Shown here one piece after another: positions 16,409 to 25,351 of a DNA stretch of 64,000 bases. This DNA is from Pseudomonas sp. GR 6-02 (GTDB lineage Bacteria > Pseudomonadota > Gammaproteobacteria > Pseudomonadales > Pseudomonadaceae). The stretch's first letter is position 1; every line of letters starts with the position of its first letter. A program made the translations under genes and the position numbers. The notes beneath the pieces are model-generated. The model did no database searches and was not told where the DNA came from. It was given only the letters and a program-made list of their open reading frames with translations. Location of the stretch: contig NZ_CP011567.1 of the NCBI RefSeq assembly GCF_001655615.1, positions 2,551,001 to 2,615,000 on the forward strand, read 5' to 3'.

Positions 16409-16432
16409 GTGACCATTGACAGATATAGTCAC
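16409..16432. promoter_or_regulatory. TetR operator site D (adaptor-pump promoter)
   Basis: 24 bp with arms GTGACC and AGTCAC (one arm differs by one base), 48 bases before the adaptor ATG. It contains a TTGACA -35 at the same offset as in site B. Confidence 0.75.
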
Positions 16433-16444
16433 TAGACTGAGAAT
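16416..16444 (+). promoter_or_regulatory. Sigma-70 promoter of adaptor-pump operon, -35 inside operator D
   Basis: TTGACA (16416-16421), 17-base spacer, GAGAAT (16439-16444). The perfect -35 lies inside operator D. Confidence 0.55.
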
Positions 16445-16480
16445 GAAGCGCCAGTCCTATTTGTTTAAGTAAGGGAACCT

Positions 16481-17590
16481 ATGCGCCGGCTTCGACCTGT
16501 CCCCATTGCCGCTTGCTTGTTGCCTCTCGTCCTGACGGCGTGTGGCGACTCATCCACCGTTGAAGATCCACGCACGCATGCCCCTCTGGTGAGGTCCTCT
16601 GCGGTTCAGGGTTCGTCCGACGTCTCACGTTCTTTCACGGGCGTCGTGGCTGCCCGCGTCCAGGGCGACCTGGGCTTCCGGGTATCAGGCAAGGTGCTTG
16701 AGCGTCTGGTTGACACCGGTCAGACCGTTAAGCGCGGTCAGCCACTCATGCGTCTCGACCCAATCGACCTGGGGTTGCAGGCGCGAGCACAGCAAGAGTC
16801 GGTCATCGCCGCTCGGGCCCGAGCCAAGCAGACTGCAGATGACGAGGCGCGATATCGCGATCTGGTCGCCGCAGGCGCTATTTCCGCATCGGCTTACGAC
16901 CAGATCAAAGCCGCAGCGGATACCGCAAAGGCGCAGCTCAGCGCCGCTGAAGCGCAGGCTGATGTAGCCCGCAATGCTTCTGGTTATGCGGTGCTGTTTG
17001 CGGATTCCGACGGCGTAGTGGTGGAGACGCTCGCCGAGCCCGGACAAGTCGTCAGCCCGGGACAGCCCGTGGTTCGACTGGCGCGGGCAGGGCAACGTGA
17101 AGCCATCGTGCATCTGCCCGAGACGCTACGCCCCACAGCAGGATCCACCGCGCAGGCGACGCTTTATGGCAATACCACGGGTGCTGTTACAGCGAAGCTG
17201 AGGTTGCTTTCTGACTCGGCCGACCGAATGACACGCACCTTCGAGGCGCGGTATGTGCTTGAGGGCGCGCTGGCCAATGCACCGCTAGGTTCGACCGTCA
17301 CGCTTCGGATCGCTGAAGGCGCCACGCAAGGGCAGGGGCTACAAGTGCCGATCGCTGCCGTTTATGACCCAGGCCAAGGCACTGGCGTGTGGGTCATCGC
17401 CGGTACTCCGGCGAAAGTGACGTGGCGATCTGTTCAGGTCCTGGGCTTGAGCGACGACGCAGCGCGAGTCGCAGGCGATCTCAAGGTCGGCGAGCAGATT
17501 GTAGCGTTAGGCGCGCATCTGCTGCGCGATGGTGAGGAGGTGAGGCTGGCTCAACCGGATGGCGTCAAGGTCGCAGGGAGTCATCCATGA
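16481..17590 (+). CDS. RND efflux periplasmic adaptor (membrane-fusion) lipoprotein
   Basis: A 369-residue protein with a lipoprotein signal (lipobox 'LTAC', lipidated Cys about residue 21). The lipoyl/barrel-sandwich halves are at about 55-100 ('GDLGFRVSGKVLERLVDTGQTVKRGQPLMRLD') and 165-200 ('SDGVVVETLAEPGQVVSPGQPVV'), with an alpha hairpin between them. The beta-barrel and membrane-proximal domains follow. AAGGGA sits five bases before the ATG. It joins the inner-membrane pump, whose gene overlaps it by four bases, to the divergently encoded outer channel. It resembles adaptors of the MexJ/VexA type more than MexA, but I cannot place it further. Confidence 0.9.
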   Translation: MRRLRPVPIAACLLPLVLTACGDSSTVEDPRTHAPLVRSSAVQGSSDVSRSFTGVVAARVQGDLGFRVSGKVLERLVDTGQTVKRGQPLMRLDPIDLGLQARAQQESVIAARARAKQTADDEARYRDLVAAGAISASAYDQIKAAADTAKAQLSAAEAQADVARNASGYAVLFADSDGVVVETLAEPGQVVSPGQPVVRLARAGQREAIVHLPETLRPTAGSTAQATLYGNTTGAVTAKLRLLSDSADRMTRTFEARYVLEGALANAPLGSTVTLRIAEGATQGQGLQVPIAAVYDPGQGTGVWVIAGTPAKVTWRSVQVLGLSDDAARVAGDLKVGEQIVALGAHLLRDGEEVRLAQPDGVKVAGSHP

Positions 17591-20500
17591 GCGAGGGGCG
17601 CTTCAATCTCTCCGCGATCGCCGTTCGCGAGCGCTCCATCACGGTGTTTCTGATCTTCCTGATCGCCGTTGCGGGCATCCTGTCGTTCTTCCAGCTGGGG
17701 CGTGCGGAAGATCCTCCGTTTACGGTCAAGCAGTTGACGGTCATTACCGCGTGGCCGGGCGCCACGGCGCAGGAGATGCAGGATCAGGTAGCAGAGCCAC
17801 TTGAAAAGCGCCTGCAAGAACTGAAATGGTACGACCGCACGGAAACCTACACCCGTCCTGGCCTCGCCTTCACCATGGTGTCACTGCGCGATAGCACGCC
17901 GCCCGCGCAAGTGCAGGAGGAGTTCTATCAGGCGCGTAAAAAGCTCGACGATGAGGCCAGGAAGCTGCCGGCGGGTGTCATTGGGCCAATGGTCAACGAC
18001 GAGTTTTCGGACGTGACATTTGCACTGTTCGCCCTGAAAGCCAAAGGCGAACCGCAGCGACTGTTGGTACGTGATGCAGAGTCGTTGCGCCAACAACTGT
18101 TGCATGTGCCGGGCGTGAAGAAGGTCAACATCATTGGGGAGCAACCCGAGCGCATCTTTGTTTCCTTTTCCCATGATCGGCTGGCCACCTTGGGCGTATC
18201 ACCTCAGGACATCTTTGCCGCGCTGAATAATCAGAACGTGCTCACGCCTGCCGGTTCGATCGAAAGCGACGGGCCGCAGGTCTTTCTTCGGCTGGATGGC
18301 GCCTTCGATAAGGTGCAGAAGATTCGTGACACACCCATTGCGGTTCAGGGGCGGACGCTGAAGCTCTCGGACGTGGCGACGATCGAACGTGGTTATGAAG
18401 ATCCGGCAACCTTTCTCGTGCGTAATAACGGTGAAGAGGCCTTGTTGCTGGGGATCGTGATGCGTGAGGGTTGGAACGGTCTTGACCTGGGCAAGGCGCT
18501 GGACGCGGAGACGGTCAAGATCAATGAAGGCATGCCGTTGGGCATGACGCTCTCCAAGGTCACCGATCAATCTGTAAATATCAGTTCGGCCGTCGGCGAG
18601 TTCATGGTCAAGTTTTTCGTCGCGCTGCTTGTGGTGATGCTCGTCTGCTTTCTCAGCATGGGCTGGCGTGTAGGCGTTGTGGTCGCTGCGGCTGTGCCGT
18701 TGACGTTGGCGGTGGTGTTTGTGGTGATGGCGGCCACTGGAAAGAACTTTGACCGTATCACCCTTGGCTCGTTGATTCTGGCGCTCGGACTGTTGGTGGA
18801 CGACGCCATCATTGCTATCGAAATGATGGTGGTGAAAATGGAAGAGGGCTACGACCGCATCAAAGCTTCCGCGTACGCCTGGAGTCATACAGCCGCGCCG
18901 ATGCTTTCCGGTACGCTGGTGACGGCTATCGGCTTTATGCCCAACGGTTTCGCGCAGTCGACAGCCGGCGAGTACACCAGCAACATGTTCTGGATCGTGG
19001 GCATTGCCCTGATTGCCTCCTGGGTGGTTGCGGTAGCTTTTACCCCGTACCTGGGTGTGAAGATGTTGCCGAACATCAAGAAGGTGGAGGGTGGTCATGC
19101 GGCCATCTACAACACCCGAAATTACAACCGCTTCCGTCAGGTGTTGACGCGTGTCATCGCTCGCAAATGGCTGGTAGCCGGTACTGTTATCGCAATGTTT
19201 GGCGTGGCGATTCTCGGCATGAGCCTGGTCAAGAAACAGTTCTTCCCTACCTCGGACCGTCCAGAGGTATTGATTGAAGTGCAAATGCCTTATGGAACCT
19301 CCATTGAGCAGACCAGCGCCACCACTGCCAAGATAGAGGCCTGGCTGCAAAAGCAGGGTGAGGCAAAAATCGTCACCGCTTATATCGGGCAAGGCGCGCC
19401 GCGTTTCTATCTGGCGATGGCGCCGGAACTCCCTGATCCATCGTTCGCGAAGATTGTGGTGCTGACGGACAGCCAGGAGGAGCGCGAGGCCCTCAAGTTC
19501 CGTCTCCGCGAAGCCGCTGCTGAGGGACTTGCCCCAGAAGCGCGTGTCAGGGTGACTCAGCTTGTGTTTGGTCCATATTCGCCGTTCCCTGTTGCCTATC
19601 GGGTGATGGGGCCTGATCCGTCAAAATTGCGCGAGATCGCGGGCCAGGTACTGGACGTGATGCAGTCGAGCCCGATGATGAGAACCGTCAACACTGACTG
19701 GGGGCCACTGACGCCGACGCTGCATTTCGCTCTGGATCAGGATCGCTTGGAGGCAGTGGGGTTGACGTCAAACTCAGTCGCGCAGCAACTGCAATTCCTG
19801 TTGGCCGGAGTACCGATCACTGCGGTTCGTGAGGACATTCGTTCGGTGCAGGTGGTCGGTCGCGCAGCGGGTGATATCCGGCTCGATCCCGCCAGGATAG
19901 AAGGATTTACGCTGGTAGGCTCGGCGGGTCAGCGGATTCCGCTGTCTCAGGTGGGAGAGGTCGATGTTCGTATGGAGGATCCGATCCTCCGACGTCGTGA
20001 CCGCACGCCGACCATTACCGTGCGCGGCGACATTGCCGAAGGCTTGCAGCCACCGGACGTCTCGAGCGTGATCATGAAAGAGCTGCAGCCGGTCATCGAC
20101 AAGCTGCCTGACGGGTACCGGATCGAGCAGGCGGGTGCAATCGAGGAGTCGGGTAAAGCCGGTAAAGCGATGTTGCCGCTGTTCCCGATCATGATTGCCA
20201 TGACGCTGCTGATCATTATTCTGCAGGTACGTTCGATCTCGGCGATGGTCATGGTGTTCCTCACCTCGCCACTGGGGTTGATTGGTGTGGTGCCGACACT
20301 GCTTATCTTCCAGCAGCCGTTTGGTATCAACGCCTTAGTCGGTCTAATCGCCCTTTCAGGCATTTTGATGCGCAATACGCTGATTCTGATTGGGCAAATC
20401 CATCACAACGCCCAAGAAGGGCTGGATCCGTTTCACGCGGTGGTCGAAGCCACGGTCCAACGTGCCCGCCCGGTACTGCTGACAGCGCTGGCGGCGATCC

Positions 20501-20736
20501 TGGCATTCATTCCCCTGACACACTCCGTCTTCTGGGGGACGCTGGCCTACACGTTGATCGGAGGCACGTTCGTCGGAACCATCATGACGCTGGTGTTCCT
20601 GCCAGCGATGTACTCCATCTGGTTCAAGATCCGTCCCGACCATGCGGGGAAAACTGAACCCGCCAATAAGCAAGCAAGCCTGGTGGATAGGACGCCACCT
20701 CGTCCTCTCGACGTTCACCAAACCACAGAGCTTTAG
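17587..20736 (+). CDS. RND multidrug efflux pump, inner-membrane subunit (AcrB/MexB superfamily)
   Basis: A 1049-residue protein with normal HAE1-type length and 12 membrane segments: one near 20, a block at 335-480, one near 530 and a block at 860-1010. The large periplasmic loops follow segments 1 and 7. The proton-relay Asp pair is present in 'LILALGLLVDDAIIAIE' and the matching lysine region lies in segment 10. It exports hydrophobic or amphiphilic molecules in exchange for protons. The start overlaps the adaptor stop (ATGA). Its sequence style ('ITVFLIFLIAVAGILSFFQLGRAEDPPFTVKQ') resembles the TriC/VexK-type branch. It is controlled by site D. Confidence 0.93.
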   Translation: MSEGRFNLSAIAVRERSITVFLIFLIAVAGILSFFQLGRAEDPPFTVKQLTVITAWPGATAQEMQDQVAEPLEKRLQELKWYDRTETYTRPGLAFTMVSLRDSTPPAQVQEEFYQARKKLDDEARKLPAGVIGPMVNDEFSDVTFALFALKAKGEPQRLLVRDAESLRQQLLHVPGVKKVNIIGEQPERIFVSFSHDRLATLGVSPQDIFAALNNQNVLTPAGSIESDGPQVFLRLDGAFDKVQKIRDTPIAVQGRTLKLSDVATIERGYEDPATFLVRNNGEEALLLGIVMREGWNGLDLGKALDAETVKINEGMPLGMTLSKVTDQSVNISSAVGEFMVKFFVALLVVMLVCFLSMGWRVGVVVAAAVPLTLAVVFVVMAATGKNFDRITLGSLILALGLLVDDAIIAIEMMVVKMEEGYDRIKASAYAWSHTAAPMLSGTLVTAIGFMPNGFAQSTAGEYTSNMFWIVGIALIASWVVAVAFTPYLGVKMLPNIKKVEGGHAAIYNTRNYNRFRQVLTRVIARKWLVAGTVIAMFGVAILGMSLVKKQFFPTSDRPEVLIEVQMPYGTSIEQTSATTAKIEAWLQKQGEAKIVTAYIGQGAPRFYLAMAPELPDPSFAKIVVLTDSQEEREALKFRLREAAAEGLAPEARVRVTQLVFGPYSPFPVAYRVMGPDPSKLREIAGQVLDVMQSSPMMRTVNTDWGPLTPTLHFALDQDRLEAVGLTSNSVAQQLQFLLAGVPITAVREDIRSVQVVGRAAGDIRLDPARIEGFTLVGSAGQRIPLSQVGEVDVRMEDPILRRRDRTPTITVRGDIAEGLQPPDVSSVIMKELQPVIDKLPDGYRIEQAGAIEESGKAGKAMLPLFPIMIAMTLLIIILQVRSISAMVMVFLTSPLGLIGVVPTLLIFQQPFGINALVGLIALSGILMRNTLILIGQIHHNAQEGLDPFHAVVEATVQRARPVLLTALAAILAFIPLTHSVFWGTLAYTLIGGTFVGTIMTLVFLPAMYSIWFKIRPDHAGKTEPANKQASLVDRTPPRPLDVHQTTEL

Positions 20737-20796
20737 CCGTAGGCCATAGCGTGCTGCTTTAGTGGGCGTCGACGTGGCTGTTTACCTGACACCGAA

Positions 20797-20827
20797 CCGC
20801 CGAGGGGACGCAACGTCTCCTCGGCGG
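20797..20827. terminator. Bidirectional hairpin between convergent genes
   Basis: Arms of 14 bases at 20797-20810 and 20814-20827 pair with one mismatch around a CAA loop. It lies between the pump stop and the convergent dehydrogenase stop. There is no clear T-tract, but its position and strength fit transcription ending from both sides. Confidence 0.6.
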
Positions 20828-20834
20828 CCAACGT

Positions 20835-21791
20835 TCAGTCAGTCACAGACCCCTGCGGTATTCTCCCGGCGAAACTGTCCACCAGGCTCGCCACCACCAT
20901 CTCTCCCATTCGCGTGCGAGTCTGCAGCGTCGCACTCGCGCGATGGGGCTGCAGCACCACGTTCTCGTTACCAAACAGTGCTTCGGGCACGTTCGGTTCA
21001 TCGACAAACACATCCAGCGCCGCACCCGCTATCTCTCCAGCGGCCAGTGCCGTCACCAGATCGACCTCGTTGACCAGCTTGCCGCGCGCCACGTTGATCA
21101 GATACCCGTCCTTGCCCAGTGCGTGCAGCACCTCGGCATTGATGATGGCTTCAGCCTTGTCGGCAGCGGCCGCGAGAATCAGTGCATCACTGTTGCTGGC
21201 CAGCTGCTTCAGATCGGCGATGAACGTGTGGTTCACATCGCTCATCGGCTGCAGATCGGTGTAACTGATCGGGCAGCCGAACGCCGCGGCCCGGGTCGCC
21301 ACGGCACGGCCGACCCGGCCCATGCCGACGATGCCGATGCGCATGCCCGATACCTGACGTGCCAACGGCAACGGAGCCAACGGCGTCGGGCTATGGGGCC
21401 ATTGCCCCGAACGCACGTAACGATCACTGGTGCACAGACCCCGGCACACGGCAATCAACAATCCGATGGCCAAGTCGGCGACGTCTTCGGTCAGCGCTCC
21501 GATGGTTGCTGTTACGCGGATTCCGCGATCCCGGGCGTAAGCCAGATCCACCGCATCGGTACCCACGCCGTTGACCGCCACCACTTCCAGTTTCGGTAGT
21601 TGCGCCATCAGCGCCTGGCTGATCCCGGTATGCCCGCCGGTGATCACCCCGCGAATGTTCGCGCCGTGTTCCTGCAAATACGCCTGCTTGTCGGCCTGCT
21701 GGAAGTAACGTCTGACGGTAAACAGCTCATCGAGCCGCGCGTTGATTTCAGGGATCAGGATCGGGCTGAGCTGCAAGACTTCTGGCTTCAT
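20835..21791 (-). CDS. D-isomer-specific 2-hydroxyacid dehydrogenase
   Basis: A 318-residue protein. The NAD(P)-binding motif is 'GIVGMGRVGRAVATRA' near 153-168, and the catalytic Arg lies in 'INVARGKLVNE'. The Glu lies in 'DVFVDEPNVPEAL' and the His in 'VLQPHRASAT', so the family triad is complete. Members reduce glyoxylate, hydroxypyruvate or other 2-keto acids. It is the last gene of a minus-strand operon with an SDR, an FAH-fold hydrolase and a permease, so it probably converts a 2-keto acid released by the pathway. GAGG five bases before the ATG supports the start. Confidence 0.88.
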   Translation of the reverse strand: MKPEVLQLSPILIPEINARLDELFTVRRYFQQADKQAYLQEHGANIRGVITGGHTGISQALMAQLPKLEVVAVNGVGTDAVDLAYARDRGIRVTATIGALTEDVADLAIGLLIAVCRGLCTSDRYVRSGQWPHSPTPLAPLPLARQVSGMRIGIVGMGRVGRAVATRAAAFGCPISYTDLQPMSDVNHTFIADLKQLASNSDALILAAAADKAEAIINAEVLHALGKDGYLINVARGKLVNEVDLVTALAAGEIAGAALDVFVDEPNVPEALFGNENVVLQPHRASATLQTRTRMGEMVVASLVDSFAGRIPQGSVTD

Positions 21792-21824
21792 GTAAACCTC
21801 GCGTAGCGGAATAAAAAGACCGGT

Positions 21825-22583
21825 TCAACCGCGACCGGCAAACGGCATGGCAGTGGCCATGACGGTCATGTTCAGGACGTTCGCTTCCAGCGGCAGGCCG
21901 GCGATGTAGCGCACGGCATCGGCCACATGTTTGACGTCCACCATCGGCTCCACGGCGATGGTGCCGTTGGCCTGGCGCACGCCTTTGGTCATGCGCACCG
22001 ACATTTCGGTCAAGGCGTTGCCGATGTCGATCTGGCTGCAGGCGATGTTGAATTCGCGCCCGTCCAGGGCCAGGGATTTGGTCAGCCCCAGCACCGCATG
22101 TTTGCTGGCGGTGTAGGCGCTGCTGAAGGGGCGTGGGGTATGCGCCGAGATCGAACCGTTATTGATGATGCGTCCGCCCTGTGGCTGTTGCCGGCGCATC
22201 AGTGCGAAGGCACCACGGGCGCAGAGGAAAACGCCGTTGAGGTTGGTGTCGATCACGTTTCGCCACTGCTCGAACGTCAGCTCATCGAGCGGCACTGCAG
22301 GGGCGTTGACCCCGGCGTTGTTGAACACCACGTCGAGGCGTCCGTATACCTCGTTGATGGTGGCAAACAGCGCATCGACACTGACCGGGTCGCGCACATC
22401 AGTGGGCACCGCCAACGCTTCGTGTCCTTCGCTGAGCGCCAATTCGACCAAGGCCTGCAAAGGCTCCGCTCGGCGACCGGCCAACACCAGGGTGAATCCG
22501 TCTGCCATCAGAGCCAGCGCCACGGCGCGGCCGATTCCGCTGCCGGCGCCGGTGACCAGGGCCACTTTCAAAGGACTGGACAT
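21825..22583 (-). CDS. Short-chain dehydrogenase/reductase (catabolic operon)
   Basis: The protein has 252 residues from the ATG at 22583, seven bases after a GGAGA ribosome site; the frame runs further upstream through the end of the preceding gene. It has the classical SDR motifs: 'TGAGSGIG' at 11-18, 'NNAGVNAP', catalytic Ser in 'NNGSISAH' and 'YTASKHA'. SDR enzymes of this type oxidise hydroxyl groups of sugar acids or ring alcohols. The operon (permease, FAH-fold hydrolase, SDR, 2-hydroxyacid dehydrogenase) resembles non-phosphorylated sugar-acid routes, in which an SDR makes a diketo acid that an FAH-fold hydrolase splits. That pairing is my inference. Confidence 0.87.
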   Translation of the reverse strand: MSSPLKVALVTGAGSGIGRAVALALMADGFTLVLAGRRAEPLQALVELALSEGHEALAVPTDVRDPVSVDALFATINEVYGRLDVVFNNAGVNAPAVPLDELTFEQWRNVIDTNLNGVFLCARGAFALMRRQQPQGGRIINNGSISAHTPRPFSSAYTASKHAVLGLTKSLALDGREFNIACSQIDIGNALTEMSVRMTKGVRQANGTIAVEPMVDVKHVADAVRYIAGLPLEANVLNMTVMATAMPFAGRG

Positions 22584-22626
22584 GTTGTTATCTCCTTTTT
22601 TCAATTCACGAGAGCGTACGTCGGGT

Positions 22627-23319
22627 TCAAGGTCGCTGACCGACGCGCATTTCCAGTTGGCCGATGCCGTCGATCCCGGCATTGATGATGTCGCCCGGTT
22701 GCAGCGCATCGACGCCCGCCGGGCTGCCGGTCATGATCAAGTCACCGGCCCGGAGCGCTACCGATTGCGAGATGCGGCTGATGATTTCACTGACCGACCA
22801 GATCTGGCTGTCGAGGCTGTCGCGTTGGCGCTCTTCGCCGTTGACGTTCAGCCACAAATCACCGTCCGGGTGTCCGGCGCGAGTCACCGGCACGATGGCG
22901 GTCATCGGCGCGGCGCCGTCAAACACCTTGGCACCTTCCCACGGCAAGCCATTGCTTTTGGCCGCACGCTGGACATCACGGCGGGTCAGGTCAAGGCCGA
23001 CGGCATAGCCCCAGACATAGGCCAGCGCCTGGCTCTCCGGAATATTGGCGCCGCCTTCGCCGATGGCCACGACCAATTCGATTTCGTGGACAAACTCTTC
23101 GGTCAATGGCGGGAAAGTCACTTCGCCCGTCGCATCCACCACGTTGCTCGCCGGTTTCATGAAGAACACCGGCGGCTGGCGGGACTGGCCTTGGGTGTCT
23201 GGCCAAGGGTAGTTGCGGCCGACGCAAAATACTCGGCCAACGGGAAAGCGTTGCTGGCTGCCCACGACTGGCAAGGTCACGGGCAGGTCCGGGGTAAACA
23301 CGTACTCGGTCATCGTCAT
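22627..23319 (-). CDS. Fumarylacetoacetate-hydrolase-family enzyme (fumarylpyruvate-hydrolase-like)
   Basis: The protein has 230 residues from the ATG at 23319; a second ATG six bases on is possible. 'RVFCVGRNY' near 28-36 and '[10 protein letters not shown]' near 51 are FAH-fold entry motifs. The metal ligands lie in '[11 protein letters not shown]' (His-x-Glu-x-Glu) and '[13 protein letters not shown]' (Asp). The catalytic 'GSPAGV' turn comes near the end. The closest style is fumarylpyruvate or acylpyruvate hydrolase (NagK/YcgM group), which splits C-C bonds in beta-diketo acids to pyruvate. In this operon it likely performs the cleavage step after SDR oxidation. The exact diketo acid is unknown. 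Confidence 0.88.
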   Translation of the reverse strand: MTMTEYVFTPDLPVTLPVVGSQQRFPVGRVFCVGRNYPWPDTQGQSRQPPVFFMKPASNVVDATGEVTFPPLTEEFVHEIELVVAIGEGGANIPESQALAYVWGYAVGLDLTRRDVQRAAKSNGLPWEGAKVFDGAAPMTAIVPVTRAGHPDGDLWLNVNGEERQRDSLDSQIWSVSEIISRISQSVALRAGDLIMTGSPAGVDALQPGDIINAGIDGIGQLEMRVGQRP

Positions 23320-23417
23320 TTTTGTAGTCGTCCTGTTTGAAGCGTCAGCGTACGGCGGCAATCTTTTGCAAAGTTGGACGAAAGCCGCCTCGTGTTGGAG
23401 AAAAACGGTTTCTTGGC

Positions 23418-24767
23418 TCAGCGCGCCTTGAGTTCGATGCGATACAAGCGACCGAGCAGCAACGAATAGGACAAGGTCCCCATCAGCGCCACGCCGCCAA
23501 TGAACCAGAAGGCATAGGCAAACGAGCCTGTCGCGTGGACGATGCCGCCAATCACGATCGGGGTGACGATCCCGCCGATGTTGGCGGCCAGGCTGGTGAC
23601 CCCCCCGGTCAATCCGATCAACTCCTTCGGCGCGACTTCCGACACCGCCGCCCACGACGAGGAGGCAATTCCCTGGGCGAAGAAGGCCATGGTCAGAACG
23701 GCAATGCAGATCACGTTCGAGTCGGTGAAATTCACCAGCACAATCGACATCCCCAGCATCGAGCCGACCACCAATGGCAACTTGCGAGCGAAGGACGTTG
23801 AGTAACCACGACGGATCAGCAAGTCGGAGACGATGCCTGCCAGCAGAATGCCGACCGTTGCACCTACGAACGGCAGCACGGCGAAGACCCCGGCCTTGAT
23901 CATGGTCAGCTTGCGTTCTTCGATCAGGTACGTCGGGAACCAGGTCAGGAAGAAGTACAACGCCGAGGTGCTGGCGAACTTGCCGATGCAAATCGCCCAG
24001 ATCTGCCGATAGCTGAACAGCTCGGCGATCTGCCGCCAGTTGAACCGGGTGCGCTCCTGACTGCTCTTGACCAGTCCACCGCCGGCTTCGATGTACTTCA
24101 GTTCTTCCTGGCTGACGTTCTTGCAGCTCAGCGGATCGCGGTACACGTAGAGCCAGATCACACCAAACACAATGCCGAGTATCCCGGTGCTGTAGAAAAC
24201 ATGGCGCCAGTCATAGGTCGTGGCCAGCCATAACAGCATGCCGGTAAACAATGCCGTGCCCAGATACTGGCCGCACACGTAAATGCTGCTGGCCAGGCCC
24301 CGTTCGCGGGCCGGGAACCACACCGTGACCGCTCGGCTGTTGGCCGGAAACGCTGGAGCTTCCATGGCGCCGACAGCCAGGCGCAGCCCGAACAGCGAAG
24401 CGAACCCAGTGGCAAAGCCTTGGCACACGGTGACCGTCGACCAACTGATCAGCGACACCCCGTAGGTGAACCGGGAACCGAAGCGATCGGCGATGAACCC
24501 GGCGGGGACCAGAGCGAGTGCGTAGGTCCAGGCAAACGCGGAAAAAATCAGGCCCATTTCGATCTTGTCCAGGCCCAGGTCCTTGGCCATGAACGGTGCG
24601 GCAATCGAGATATTTACGCGGTCGATGTAGTTGATGATGGTCGCAATCAGCAGCAATGACAGCATGAACCAGCGCCGCCGCGTCGGTAGTCGCTGAGGCA
24701 ACAGGGCGTCCCGGGCGCCGGCGCTCACCGACGGCGCGGTGGACGGGGAGGTTTGCGAATTCGACAT
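23418..24767 (-). CDS. MFS permease, anion:cation symporter family (sugar-acid type)
   Basis: A 449-residue protein with 12 membrane segments. The opening 'RRRWFMLSLLLIATIINYIDRVNISIAAPFMAKDLGL' is the signature of the ACS family, which carries glucarate, galactonate, hexuronates or phthalate-like anions with protons. 'GFIADRFGSR' is the loop 2-3 motif. It is the first gene of the catabolic operon (gap of 98 bases to the hydrolase gene) and is divergent from an AraC regulator. It probably imports the operon's carboxylate substrate. AAGG nine bases before the ATG fits. Confidence 0.9.
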   Translation of the reverse strand: MSNSQTSPSTAPSVSAGARDALLPQRLPTRRRWFMLSLLLIATIINYIDRVNISIAAPFMAKDLGLDKIEMGLIFSAFAWTYALALVPAGFIADRFGSRFTYGVSLISWSTVTVCQGFATGFASLFGLRLAVGAMEAPAFPANSRAVTVWFPARERGLASSIYVCGQYLGTALFTGMLLWLATTYDWRHVFYSTGILGIVFGVIWLYVYRDPLSCKNVSQEELKYIEAGGGLVKSSQERTRFNWRQIAELFSYRQIWAICIGKFASTSALYFFLTWFPTYLIEERKLTMIKAGVFAVLPFVGATVGILLAGIVSDLLIRRGYSTSFARKLPLVVGSMLGMSIVLVNFTDSNVICIAVLTMAFFAQGIASSSWAAVSEVAPKELIGLTGGVTSLAANIGGIVTPIVIGGIVHATGSFAYAFWFIGGVALMGTLSYSLLLGRLYRIELKAR

Positions 24768-25351
24768 GGGTAGACCTTTTTATTGTTAGGAGAATCGAGA
24801 TGTTCGCGCGCAGCCGAAGCCGATGCCCCCAGTGCCGGGGCAGGGCAATCGCTACTTGAATGAGGGCGCGGACAGCTACTGTCAGGCGCTCAGATACGCC
24901 TTCGGACTGGCTCGGTCGGGGGAGGGTTGGCGAGGGAAAAAAGCAGGTTCATCACGAGCGCACCTTTTGATTGTTTTTGGAAGGGTCGGGCTGCATTGGT
25001 TGTTACAGTGGTCGTACAACCTCTCAAAATCAACGGAGGCGTTAGATCGTTTTTTCTCCTGTAAAAGGCGATTAATGCAGGTGTCCAAGAGAAATCAAAT
25101 CGGCTCATTTCCTTCGGTATGCGTTATTCACTTCATAAATTGATGTTTTTAAAGGATTAAATATTTTTGTGCGCTCGTAGTTTTTTGGACAGGCGACACA
25201 TCACACACGGATACAATTAATTCTCTGTGTTTCGTTGTCATCCTATGACATGTTGAAGCCAGCGGTGTCTGCCTTCACAATCACTGCGGTCGCCGCCTGC
25301 GTCGCGGCGCGACGACAACCTGTCCATGTACCTGTCGAGGATCCTCAGGCG
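24768..25351. promoter_or_regulatory. Divergent control region between permease operon and araC-type gene
   Basis: About 580 bases. The stretch 25100-25230 is AT-rich and should hold the regulator's promoter and operator. The part nearest the permease is GC-rich with no convincing gene on either strand. I see no clear symmetrical operator. The regulator's frame stays open upstream to 25235, so up to 39 additional residues are possible. Confidence 0.4.

Noticed and set aside
18199..19392. 397-residue antisense frame inside the RND pump
   Set aside because: His/Arg-rich shadow of a highly conserved pump gene, with no domain and no ribosome site.
22627..23991. A 454-residue gene including the FAH-fold enzyme
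   Set aside because: The first half is a shadow frame of the permease gene with Arg-rich composition; only 22627-23319 matches the FAH family.
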